From contig JAHIMN010000253.1 of the NCBI GenBank assembly GCA_018896395.1, positions 1 to 8,804 of the forward strand: a stretch of 8,804 bases of DNA. Direction: 5' to 3'. The notes under the pieces were generated by a model. It was not told the origin of the DNA. It made no database searches and saw only the letters and a list, made by a program, of their open reading frames with translations. Numbering within the stretch: the first letter of the stretch is position 1; each line of letters starts with the position of its first letter. A program made the translations under genes and the position numbers. Source of the DNA: Verrucomicrobiota bacterium (GTDB lineage: Bacteria > Verrucomicrobiota > Kiritimatiellia > JAAZAB01). Below are positions 1-6,174 of the stretch, piece by piece.

Positions 1-1655
1 AGCTCGACATCGGTCCGGCCACAGCGGACGGCTTCTACTACGATTTCGACCTGCCCCACCGGTTTACCCCGGAAGATTTTTCCCGCCTTGAAGCGGAAAT
101 GGCCCGCCTGGTGGCGGCCAATCTGCCGTTCGAACGCGTGGAGTTGACCCGCGCCGAAGCCGCGCTGGCGCTCGAGGGCCAGCGTTACAAGCTCGAACGA
201 CTGTCCGATATTCCCGAGGGTGAACCCATCAGCTTCTATCGCTGTGGCGATTTTAGCGATCTCTGCCGCGGTCCGCACCTGGCGCGCACCGGGGAGATCC
301 CGGCCTTTAAACTGCTCTCCGTGGCCGGCTCCTACTATCGGGGCATCGAAACCAACGCAATGCTCCAGCGGATTTATGGGATCGTGGCGGAATCGGCACA
401 AGCCCTGCAGGCGCAACTCGACCGCCTGGAAGAAGCCCGCAAGCGCGACCACCGCAAGTTGGGCCGCGAACTGGATCTCTTCAGCCAGCACGACGAAGTC
501 GGCCCCGGCCTGATCCACTGGCATCCCAAGGGCGCGCGCATCCGCACGCTGATCGAAGACTTCTGGCGCCGGGAGCATTTCCGCGGCGGCTACGAACTGC
601 TCTACACCCCGCACATCGGGCGTGCGCTCCTGTGGGAAACCTCCGGCCACCTGGGTTTCTACCGCGAAAGCATGTATGCCCCCATGGTGATTGACGAACT
701 CCAGTATTTCCTCAAGCCGATGAACTGCCCCTTTCACATCCAGGTTTACAAGTCGCAGCTGCGCTCCTACCGCGACCTGCCCATGCGCTGGGCGGAATTG
801 GGCACGGTGTACCGCTACGAAAAGGCGGGCGTCCTGCACGGTCTTCTGCGGGTGCGCGGGTTCACCCAGGACGATGCTCATATTTTCTGCACGGGCGAAC
901 AAATCGAAGCGGAAGTCCAGCGCGCAATCCGCTTTGCGCTCTTTTTTTTCAAGGCCTTTGGCTTCACCGATATTTCGGCTTATCTCTCCACGCGCCCGGC
1001 CAAGGCCATCGGCAGTGAAGAGCACTGGACCCAGGCGACCGCCTCGCTCGAAAAAGCGCTCAAAGCCGAAGGCCTGGCCTACACGGTGGATGAGGGCGCC
1101 GGCGTCTTCTATGGCCCGAAAGTGGATTTAAAAGTCAAGGACGTCATCGGCCGCGAATGGCAGCTCAGCACCATCCAATTTGACTTCAACCTGCCCGAGC
1201 GATTCGACGTCACTTATGTCGGCGAAGACGGCCAGGCGCACCGGCCTTACATGGTGCACCGCGCCCTGCTCGGCAGTTTGGAACGGTTTTTCGGGATTCT
1301 GATCGAACATTACGGCGGCGCGTTCCCGCTGTGGCTCGCGCCGGAGCAGGTCCGCATCCTGCCGCTCACGGACAAGCAGATCGAGGCCGCCCGGCAGGTG
1401 GCCGAGACGCTCCGCGCCGCCGACCTGCGCGTGACGGTGGATAAGGGCACCGGCAAGTTAGGCGCCAAGATCCGCAACGCGCAATTGGAAAAAATCCCTT
1501 ACATGCTCATCCTCGGCCCGAAGGAAGCGGAGGCGGGGACCATCTCCGTACGCAGTCGCGCCGGCGGCGACCAGGGCGCCTTGAGCGTGGAGAAGTTTGT
1601 TCAGCAAGTCAAGACCGAGGCCGTCCCCGGGGAATGGTTGATGGTCAATGGTTGA
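1..1655 (+). CDS. thrS: Threonyl-tRNA synthetase, 5' end cut by window
   Basis: Charges tRNA-Thr with threonine in the cytoplasm and hydrolyses mischarged Ser-tRNA. The frame is open from base 3, so the N-terminal TGS domain and the first part of the editing domain lie outside the window; about 550 residues are visible of a family length near 640. Visible residue 1 is the leucine codon at base 3. The end of the editing domain shows DLCRGPH (about 86-92). The class II core follows, with motif 2 around YRYEKAG and the three zinc ligands expected for the family: Cys in MNCP (about 242), His in DDAHIF (about 293) and His in YMVHRA (about 419). The anticodon-binding domain begins near APEQVRILPLT and runs to the end. 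The last five residues and the stop are encoded by the 7-bp repeat arm that begins at 1634, so the native C-terminus has probably been replaced. The 179-bp gap to infC is filled by that repeat element. The identification is secure. Confidence 0.97.
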   Translation, partial: LDIGPATADGFYYDFDLPHRFTPEDFSRLEAEMARLVAANLPFERVELTRAEAALALEGQRYKLERLSDIPEGEPISFYRCGDFSDLCRGPHLARTGEIPAFKLLSVAGSYYRGIETNAMLQRIYGIVAESAQALQAQLDRLEEARKRDHRKLGRELDLFSQHDEVGPGLIHWHPKGARIRTLIEDFWRREHFRGGYELLYTPHIGRALLWETSGHLGFYRESMYAPMVIDELQYFLKPMNCPFHIQVYKSQLRSYRDLPMRWAELGTVYRYEKAGVLHGLLRVRGFTQDDAHIFCTGEQIEAEVQRAIRFALFFFKAFGFTDISAYLSTRPAKAIGSEEHWTQATASLEKALKAEGLAYTVDEGAGVFYGPKVDLKVKDVIGREWQLSTIQFDFNLPERFDVTYVGEDGQAHRPYMVHRALLGSLERFFGILIEHYGGAFPLWLAPEQVRILPLTDKQIEAARQVAETLRAADLRVTVDKGTGKLGAKIRNAQLEKIPYMLILGPKEAEAGTISVRSRAGGDQGALSVEKFVQQVKTEAVPGEWLMVNG

Positions 1656-1663
1656 TGGTTAAT
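1634..1663 (+). repeat. Left arm of inverted 7-bp repeat element 1 (ATGGTTR units)
   Basis: Four tandem heptamers in exact 7-bp register: ATGGTTG, ATGGTCA, ATGGTTG and ATGGTTA, followed by AT. The arm overlaps the last codons of thrS and supplies its TGA stop (1653-1655). The inverted partner is at 1767-1817. Between the arms lies an AT-rich core of about 100 bp. Confidence 0.85.
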
Positions 1664-1766
1664 ATAAAACGAGAAAAAAATGGGATTAAAACGAATTGAA
1701 TATGCAGAAGACATGCCGATTTATTGGTTGTTTTATGAATTGGCGCTGAAAGTTAAAACTTTGCTC

Positions 1767-1817
1767 TTAACCATTAACCATTCATCCATCATCCATCAAC
1801 CATCAACCATTAACCAT
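1767..1817 (-). repeat. Right (inverted) arm of 7-bp repeat element 1
   Basis: CCAT recurs at 1771, 1778, 1786, 1793, 1800, 1807 and 1814, a 7-bp period with a single 8-bp step. Read on the minus strand these are ATGGTTA, ATGGTTG and ATGGATG units, the inverse of the arm at 1634-1663. Seven units here face four in the left arm, so unit number differs between the arms. The arm ends seven bases before the infC ribosome binding site. Confidence 0.85.
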
Positions 1818-1823
1818 TGCCAT

Positions 1824-1830
1824 AGGAGGT
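1824..1830 (+). promoter_or_regulatory. Strong Shine-Dalgarno site that fixes the infC start at an ATT codon
   Basis: AGGAGGT is a near-perfect anti-16S match. Two in-frame ATT codons follow, at 1832 and 1835. The second leaves four bases between this site and the start, the closest to usable spacing. The first GTG of the frame, at 1853, is 22 bases away, too far to be served by this site. Confidence 0.8.
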
Positions 1831-1834
1831 CATT

Positions 1835-2452
1835 ATTCGCACGACGACCAGAGTGAATAACCGCATTCGTGTTCCCCAGGTACGCTGTATCTCGGATGCG
1901 GGCGAACAAATCGGCATTTTAGCCACCGGCGAGGCCTTGAAATTGGCGCTATCCAAAGACCTGGACCTGGTGGAAATTTCACCCAATGCGAATCCGCCGG
2001 TCTGCCGCATCATGAATTTCGGCAAGTTCCGGTACGAGGAAAGCCGCCGGGACAAACTGGCCCGCAAGCACCAGGTGAGGGTCGAGCTGAAGGAAATGAA
2101 ATTCCACGCGAACGTCGAGGATCATGACTATTGCACCAAGATGCATCACATTCGCGAGTTCCTGAAAACGGGGTGTCGCGTGAAAACATCCCTGCTTTTC
2201 CGCGGCCGGGAAAACGAACACCGCGAGATGGGGTACAGCCTGTTTACGCGCCTGATAAAGGACTGCGCGGATATCGGCGCGCCGGAAATGGGACCCCGGT
2301 TGTTCGGCCACAACCTGGTAATGCTCCTGCACCCTCAGCATTTAGCCAAGACCGGGGGCGCGAGCGCGGCATCGGCGAAGCCGCCGGCTCCCGCCCCGCG
2401 GCCCACATCCGCCCCCGATCTGCGCACAAGCACACAGATCTGGAATGGTTGA
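1835..2452 (+). CDS. infC: Translation initiation factor IF-3, AUU start
   Basis: IF3 binds the 30S subunit, prevents 50S joining and proofreads the initiator tRNA and start codon. The protein is about 205 residues from the ATT at 1835. The N-domain begins with NNRIRVPQVR and contains the family signature region around SPNANPPVCRIMNFGKF. A basic linker follows, then the C-domain with KEMKFH, a run matching the LRFRGRE region (LLFRGRENEH) and LVMLLHPQ. An AUU start is a conserved feature of infC in many bacteria and underlies its known autoregulation, because IF3 rejects non-canonical starts on its own mRNA. The C-terminus carries a tail of about 30 residues rich in Ala and Pro beyond the usual end, and its final NG-stop codons lie in a lone copy of the element-1 repeat (GGAATGGTTGAT, 2442-2453). 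It lies downstream of thrS as is usual, but rpmI and rplT do not follow. Confidence 0.95.
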   Translation: MRTTTRVNNRIRVPQVRCISDAGEQIGILATGEALKLALSKDLDLVEISPNANPPVCRIMNFGKFRYEESRRDKLARKHQVRVELKEMKFHANVEDHDYCTKMHHIREFLKTGCRVKTSLLFRGRENEHREMGYSLFTRLIKDCADIGAPEMGPRLFGHNLVMLLHPQHLAKTGGASAASAKPPAPAPRPTSAPDLRTSTQIWNG

Positions 2453-2469
2453 TCGGGAGTCTCTCAAAA

Positions 2470-2493
2470 GGTGTTCAGTGTTCGGTGTTCAGG
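2470..2493 (+). repeat. Left arm of inverted 7-bp repeat element 2 (GTGTTCR units)
   Basis: Three heptamers GTGTTCA, GTGTTCG and GTGTTCA, with one flanking G before and GG after, begin 17 bases after the infC stop. The reverse complement matches the arm at 2608-2638 except for one base and one extra heptamer. Confidence 0.85.
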
Positions 2494-2607
2494 AAATTCA
2501 TGAGGGGAGGCACACTCATCCTCGCCATCCTCCCGCACGAACAAATTGGGCCAGCGGCGATCAGGCATTGGAAACGGTTCTCAATATGGACAAATCTTGC
2601 CCTCTTA
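2494..2607. other. Core of repeat element 2, no recognisable gene
   Basis: This 114-bp segment lies between the two arms, between convergent infC and the glycosyltransferase. It has a G-rich stretch (TGAGGGGAGGC) near its left end. I see no convincing ORF, RNA fold or similarity to the core of element 1. If the arms pair, this core becomes the loop of a large hairpin. Confidence 0.4.
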
Positions 2608-2638
2608 CCTGAACCCCGAACACAGAACACTGAACACC
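2608..2638 (-). repeat. Right (inverted) arm of 7-bp repeat element 2
   Basis: On the plus strand the units are CCTGAAC, CCCGAAC, ACAGAAC, ACTGAAC and ACC. Against the reverse complement of 2470-2493 there is one substitution and exactly one additional 7-bp unit. The arm ends ten bases beyond the glycosyltransferase stop, so the element fills the space between the two convergent genes. Confidence 0.85.
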
Positions 2639-2648
2639 TCGTGAGTAG

Positions 2649-3695
2649 TTACCTTCGCCGCAAGCAGGGCCGAATGAGCCGCCAGTAGAGCCGGAAAACG
2701 GCGTTGACGACGGCATTCAGAAGCCGCCCGGTGCGCGACGCGGTCAGTCCGCCCGGTAAGTCCAACCTATCACCCTGAAGCAGGTCGGTATCGGCCACCG
2801 TGCGGAGACGTTGAACCTCGCGGCGCTTGGCGCGCAACGCTCCGCCGCTTCGCGCGCCATCCCAGGTTCCCTTCAGAAACGCGCCCCCCTGCCCCTTGAC
2901 CAGGCAGAAACACCCGGCGCAGAACTGCAGGCTGAAGACCGCCGGCAGGACCAGCCAGAACGTGCGGGGATCATAATTTTTACGCATGAACCACCAGCGG
3001 TTGCGCGTTTGATACCGAACCCATTTTCTGCCGCGCGCGCGCCGCAGGTGATAGGCTTTGGCCTCGGACGCCAGATAGCAGGGATGCCCTGTCAGCGACA
3101 GGCGAAAGGTCAAGTCCCCGTCTTCCCACCCGAATATAAAATTGTCATCAAACCCGCCCACCACCAGCGCGTGGCAGCGATTGAACAGCGCGGCGCCCGC
3201 GGAGACGCACGGTACCCTGACCGTTCCGTGCGCATCTAACGGCCGGGCGGCAATTTCCCCGGCATAGTGCAGGGTGATCCCGTTATACTGGACTTTATCC
3301 GGTTGGTCATACAGGCGGATCTGGCCGCTGACGGCGCCGGCAGAGGGATCCGTCCGAAACACATTCACCAGCCGCATCACGTAATCGTCAGCCAGGACGA
3401 TGTCGTTATCCATGATCAGGACCCCATCGGCCGTGGCACGCCGCAGACCTTCGTTGCGCGCCGGATTCGGCCCGCGGTTTTCGGACAGGCCTATCACCCG
3501 GACACCGGGAAAGTCCCGGCGCACAAGCGCGAGGGAGTCATCCTCGGAATGATTGTCCACCAGGAACACTTCGGCCAGGCGGATATGCTGGAGGGCAAAG
3601 ACCGATTGGAGGGTCGGTCGGAGGGTATCGGCCCCGTTAAAATTAATGACCGCGACACTGACGCGCGGCAATGAAGTGTCAGCTGGGTTGGACAT
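2649..3695 (-). CDS. Family 2 glycosyltransferase (rhamnosyltransferase-like), membrane-associated
   Basis: It probably transfers a sugar from a nucleotide donor to a surface glycan or lipid acceptor at the cytoplasmic face of the inner membrane. Numbered from the ATG at 3695 (348 residues), the GT-A fold begins with VSVAVINFNG (12-21) and FLVDNHSEDDS (44-54). ENRGPNPARNEGL (72-84) follows, then the metal-binding DxD as MDNDIV (95-100) and the acceptor-side GWEDGDLTFRL (189-199), all typical of GT2 enzymes of the rhamnosyltransferase type. A hydrophobic stretch at about 246-265 may be a membrane anchor; the tail is basic. A GTG at 3710 would add MKVSY, but the GAAGGT site seven bases before the ATG favours 3695. 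It is downstream of the deacetylase on the same strand, separated by a 32-bp inverted repeat. The family is clear; donor and acceptor are unknown. Confidence 0.9.
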   Translation of the reverse strand: MSNPADTSLPRVSVAVINFNGADTLRPTLQSVFALQHIRLAEVFLVDNHSEDDSLALVRRDFPGVRVIGLSENRGPNPARNEGLRRATADGVLIMDNDIVLADDYVMRLVNVFRTDPSAGAVSGQIRLYDQPDKVQYNGITLHYAGEIAARPLDAHGTVRVPCVSAGAALFNRCHALVVGGFDDNFIFGWEDGDLTFRLSLTGHPCYLASEAKAYHLRRARGRKWVRYQTRNRWWFMRKNYDPRTFWLVLPAVFSLQFCAGCFCLVKGQGGAFLKGTWDGARSGGALRAKRREVQRLRTVADTDLLQGDRLDLPGGLTASRTGRLLNAVVNAVFRLYWRLIRPCLRRR

Positions 3696-3702
3696 ATAAC
3701 TA

Positions 3703-3708
3703 ACCTTC
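3703..3708 (-). promoter_or_regulatory. Ribosome binding site choosing the ATG at 3695
   Basis: On the minus strand GAAGGT lies seven bases before the ATG (3693-3695). The GTG at 3710 overlaps this site and has no purine-rich sequence before it. Confidence 0.6.
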
Positions 3709-3757
3709 ACCGTTAGGAACTGCCATACAAAACAAGAAAGGAAAAGAAGCCGGCAAA

Positions 3758-3840
3758 TTGCCCGCGAAACACGCGAAAGGAACGCGAAAAAAGAAAAGAT
3801 TTTTTAAATTTAGCGTTCTTTTCGCGTGTTTAGCGGGCAA
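3758..3840. repeat. Inverted repeat with 32-bp arms (CGCGAAA-type units)
   Basis: Arms at 3758-3789 and 3809-3840 match in 29 of 32 positions as reverse complements, around a 19-base AT-rich loop. The mismatches are G/T, G/A and G/T. The left arm contains CGCGAAA at 3763, 3772 and 3783, so the internal spacing is 9 and 11 bp rather than 7. It fills most of the 177 bp between the deacetylase stop and the glycosyltransferase start. It could act as a terminator or mRNA stabiliser, but it looks like a dispersed genomic repeat rather than a classic terminator. Confidence 0.8.
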
Positions 3841-3872
3841 ATTCTTTGGGTTGCGGGCATAGCCTTGGTCCT

Positions 3873-5018
3873 TCACGGCTTGGCCGCCTGGTTCACGTCC
3901 AACACGTCCGGGATGATCACGGCGCGGCGCTGTTGCCGGAACGCGGAACGGACGGGAACGCGGTGACGCCATTCCGGGGTCTGCGGATCAAACAACCCGA
4001 AGCGCACCTGGTACCGGCCGAGTGGCGCCTTCCGTGGCACAATGACCAGATGCTTCAAGACCCGGTCACGGACATCCCCAAGCCGTGGAATCTCATGATT
4101 ATCCTGGAACTGCATGCTTCCATCCGGAGTGGTATAATGCACAAAAGCTTCAGGCGTCAGGTTGTCCCCGCCGGGCGGCACGTCCCAGAAATAGCGGACC
4201 CAGAATCCTCCGCCCGGCGGCAGGGGCTGGGCAGGAATCTGCAAGCCCAGCAGGCGGGCACCATTTTTAAATTCCGCCAACGGACGTCCGGCGGCGCGCA
4301 GGAGGTCCGGCACCGTCACGAACCGAAACCCCTGCGCTTTCAGCTTTTCCAGGATCAGCGACACGGCGGCCACGGTATTCTGCCGGTCGGCGCCATGGCG
4401 GGTCTCACAGCCATCGTGCAGAAGCAGAATGTCGCCGGGCGTCGCCTGCGAGACAATGCTGTCTACAAGTTCCTCGACGGAATGCGGGTTCCAGTCGTTG
4501 GCGTCAGCCGACCAGCCCGCAATAGCCATGCCCTGTGCCCGGCAGGCCTCCTCCATGCCCGGGCCTTTGATTCCATAGGGCGGCCGGAACCAAAGGGGAG
4601 TAACGCCGGTTACGGTCTCGATTGCGCGCTGGCCATCGGCGATATCCTGGGCAATGGCGAACGCGGAGCTTTGATCGAACATGGAATGGCGGGCGGTATG
4701 GTTGCCGATGAGATGACCTTCGGCCTTGATGCGCCGGGCAGTTTCCGGGTAGCGCTCCACGTTGGCGCCGATCAGGAAAAAGGTGGCCTTGACCTGGTGG
4801 CGCTTGAGCGCATCCAGAATCAGGCCCGTGGCCGGCTCATTGGGGCCGTCATCAAAGGTCAGGGCGACGACTTTCTCACGCACGGGCACAAAGTAAATCG
4901 TCTCACCGGGATCGGCCGCCGGTTTAAAGAGGGCCGGCTGGCGCTGACAGCCAAGCAATCCCGGCCACCCCAACAGCAGGCAAACAGCCCATGCCGCAAA
5001 TAAACGCATCGGAACCAT
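3873..5018 (-). CDS. Polysaccharide deacetylase (NodB family) lipoprotein with C-terminal beta-rich domain
   Basis: Probably removes N- or O-acetyl groups from an envelope polysaccharide outside the cytoplasm. The 381-residue protein opens with a lipoprotein signal: hydrophobic 6-22 and lipobox LLGC with Cys24. The NodB domain (about 48-240) has all five carbohydrate esterase 4 motifs: TFDDGP (54-59), the metal histidines in HTARH (107-111), RPPYG (145-149), DANDW (172-176) and LLHDG (199-203). The catalytic aspartate and the metal-binding Asp-His-His triad are therefore intact. Residues about 255-357 form a second region with alternating hydrophobics and a GRYQVRFGLFDP segment, which looks like a small beta-sandwich; I cannot name it. 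A second start is possible at Met4, and neither candidate has a clear ribosome binding site. The gene is divergent from the flippase-like gene and upstream of the glycosyltransferase. Confidence 0.92.
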   Translation of the reverse strand: MVPMRLFAAWAVCLLLGWPGLLGCQRQPALFKPAADPGETIYFVPVREKVVALTFDDGPNEPATGLILDALKRHQVKATFFLIGANVERYPETARRIKAEGHLIGNHTARHSMFDQSSAFAIAQDIADGQRAIETVTGVTPLWFRPPYGIKGPGMEEACRAQGMAIAGWSADANDWNPHSVEELVDSIVSQATPGDILLLHDGCETRHGADRQNTVAAVSLILEKLKAQGFRFVTVPDLLRAAGRPLAEFKNGARLLGLQIPAQPLPPGGGFWVRYFWDVPPGGDNLTPEAFVHYTTPDGSMQFQDNHEIPRLGDVRDRVLKHLVIVPRKAPLGRYQVRFGLFDPQTPEWRHRVPVRSAFRQQRRAVIIPDVLDVNQAAKP

Positions 5019-5032
5019 GGGCTCACTGTAAC

Positions 5033-5071
5033 AAGCCTGCCAGTAATGTTAAAGCATAAATGCACAGGCTT
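5033..5071. promoter_or_regulatory. Divergent intergenic region with a 7-bp inverted repeat; possible operator
   Basis: AAGCCTG (5033-5039) and CAGGCTT (5065-5071) are exact reverse complements, flanking an AT-rich stretch between the divergent deacetylase and flippase genes. On the minus strand TTGTTG and TATGCT stand 17 bases apart as a weak sigma-70-like pair. This is suggestive only. Confidence 0.25.
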
Positions 5072-5124
5072 CGGCCAACAATTATGGCTTGATGCCGCCC
5101 AGGCGTCGGGCTACCATCGCGACC

Positions 5125-6159
5125 ATGACCAAAGCAGGCATCAAACAATTATTGAAATTCGGCGTCAGCCTGCTGTTGCTTTTTTTTATATTGCGCCTGA
5201 TTGACTGGCGGGGAAGCCTGGAGCTGGCCGGCCGCGCCAACCTAGGCCTGATGGCCGTGGCCGTGGGCCTCCTGCTGGTCGAGCGCATCCTGAGCGTAAG
5301 CAAATGGCTCCTGCTCCTGCGGGCGAAAGGCTCGCCCATAACGTTTTGGCGCCTGCTGGTGATCAACTACATCGGCGGATTCTGGGGCCTGGTATTGCCT
5401 TCCAGCGTCAGCGCCGACATTGTGCGGGGATATTATCTTTCCAAGAGCACCGCCAACGTCTCGCTGGCGGTGACATCCATGGTGATTGACCGGCTCATGG
5501 GCGCGCTGTCGCTGGTTTTCCTGGGATGCGTCAGCGCCTGGATGGTTGGCGATACCTTCGGCCTGGTGCACGCGCGCCTGATTGCCGCCGGCGTAGCCGG
5601 GGGAAGCATCCTGGCCATCGCGCTCCTGTTTCACAACGATTTTATTCACTGGGTGGACCGTCGGATTATCCAGCGGGTGGCGGACAGGAAAATCATCCGA
5701 CAGGTGCGCCGGTGGATCGTGTCGTGTTTAAAGTACCGGCAATATCCGCAAGCGCTCTGCATGTCGTTTTTGCTCACCATGTTCGTGCAGATGCTGAGGA
5801 TCCTGGTTTTTTACGCGGTTGCCGTGAGCTTCGGGGTCCATGTGTCGGTGACGTATTACTTTATCTTCGTGCCGCTCATGATGTTTCTCATCATATTGCC
5901 GGTGTCCATTAATGGCATCGGCGTTCGCGAAGGCAGTTTTGTGGCGTTCTTCGCGCTGGTGGGCGTGCCCTCTGCACAGGCCTTTATAATTTCCTTTGTC
6001 GTATCCGTGTTGACGACCCTGATGACGGCCGTCGGCGGCATTGTCTACATGTTCGATAAAAGCGCCATAACTACTCAGAAGTCAGAGGTCAGAGATCAGA
6101 TGTCAGAAACCAGAGATCAGAATAAGGAAAGCCTTGCCAGAAGCAAGAAGTCAGAATGA
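5125..6159 (+). CDS. Flippase-like integral membrane protein (LPG synthase TM / UPF0104, AglD-YbhN type)
   Basis: A multi-pass inner-membrane protein of the family that includes the membrane half of MprF and the YbhN and AglD proteins; members are thought to move lipids or lipid-linked sugars across the membrane. From the ATG at 5125 it has 344 residues. The first membrane segment is within KQLLKFGVSLLLLFFILRLI. Family hallmarks follow: LPSSVSADIVRGYYLSK, SMVIDRLMG and, late in the protein, LPVSINGIGVREGSFV. I count about seven or eight hydrophobic segments. Earlier in-frame starts are TTG 5089 and ATG 5092, which would add an Arg-rich leader; no start has a good ribosome binding site, so I chose the one that fits the family. 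The last 25 or so residues are highly charged and repetitive (KSEVRDQ, MSETRDQ) because they are translated from the 7-bp repeat arm at 6075-6122. The same repeat system separates it from the convergent fusion gene. Confidence 0.9.
   Translation: MTKAGIKQLLKFGVSLLLLFFILRLIDWRGSLELAGRANLGLMAVAVGLLLVERILSVSKWLLLLRAKGSPITFWRLLVINYIGGFWGLVLPSSVSADIVRGYYLSKSTANVSLAVTSMVIDRLMGALSLVFLGCVSAWMVGDTFGLVHARLIAAGVAGGSILAIALLFHNDFIHWVDRRIIQRVADRKIIRQVRRWIVSCLKYRQYPQALCMSFLLTMFVQMLRILVFYAVAVSFGVHVSVTYYFIFVPLMMFLIILPVSINGIGVREGSFVAFFALVGVPSAQAFIISFVVSVLTTLMTAVGGIVYMFDKSAITTQKSEVRDQMSETRDQNKESLARSKKSE
6075..6122 (+). repeat. Left arm of inverted 7-bp repeat element 3 (RTCAGAR units), inside flippase CDS
   Basis: CAGA recurs at 6076, 6083, 6090, 6097, 6104, 6111 and 6118, seven units in perfect 7-bp register. 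Variation is concentrated at the first, second and last positions of the unit. The arm is translated in frame and, since three units make 21 bases, it gives a 7-residue protein repeat. TCAGAAGTCAGAGGTCAG (6075-6092) has an exact inverted copy at 6185-6202. Confidence 0.9.
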
Positions 6160-6174
6160 TGCATTCTGTCTTCT
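6146..6174. terminator. Hairpin between convergent genes, possible bidirectional terminator
   Basis: A 13-bp stem with one mismatch (6146-6158 with 6162-6174) and a three-base loop contains the flippase TGA stop. There is no T-tract on either side, so it may be only the inner end of repeat element 3. Its position between two convergent stop codons would suit termination in both directions. Confidence 0.35.

Larger units (their letters stand above)
1680..1856 (+). other. Small ORF in core of repeat element 1; possible remnant of a four-helix-bundle (S23/Avd-like) gene
   Basis: An ATG-started 58-codon frame lies between the arms of element 1 and runs through the right arm into the start of infC. 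Its first 30 or so codons have a helical pattern with MPIYWLFYELALKV, which reminds me of the first helix of the four-helix-bundle family (23S rRNA intervening-sequence proteins and DGR Avd proteins). From the arm onward the translation is only repeat-derived. The sequence before the ATG is purine-rich (GAGAAAAAA) but not a strong ribosome binding site. Base composition is clearly more AT-rich than the flanking genes. The resemblance is by eye only. It may be a truncated remnant, a short functional peptide, or chance. Confidence 0.25.

Noticed and set aside
940..950. Run of eight T bases in thrS as a programmed frameshift site
   Set aside because: The zero frame continues through it with conserved ThrRS sequence on both sides, and there is no alternative product.
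1634..1817. Insertion sequence with terminal inverted repeats
   Set aside because: There is no transposase and no clear target duplication, and the arms are tandem heptamers rather than unique terminal sequences; I describe it as a repeat element instead.
2131..2688. A 185-codon plus-strand frame starting inside infC
   Set aside because: It overlaps infC in another frame and then runs through repeat element 2; the translated product has only repeat-derived and low-complexity sequence.
3700..3972. A 90-codon minus-strand frame across the 3758-3840 inverted repeat
   Set aside because: The product is mostly a translation of the repeat itself and overlaps the end of the deacetylase.
3846..5003. 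A 385-codon open frame on the plus strand
   Set aside because: It is antisense to the deacetylase, whose five catalytic motifs and lipobox are intact; its translation has no recognisable domain and the length reflects GC-rich codon bias.
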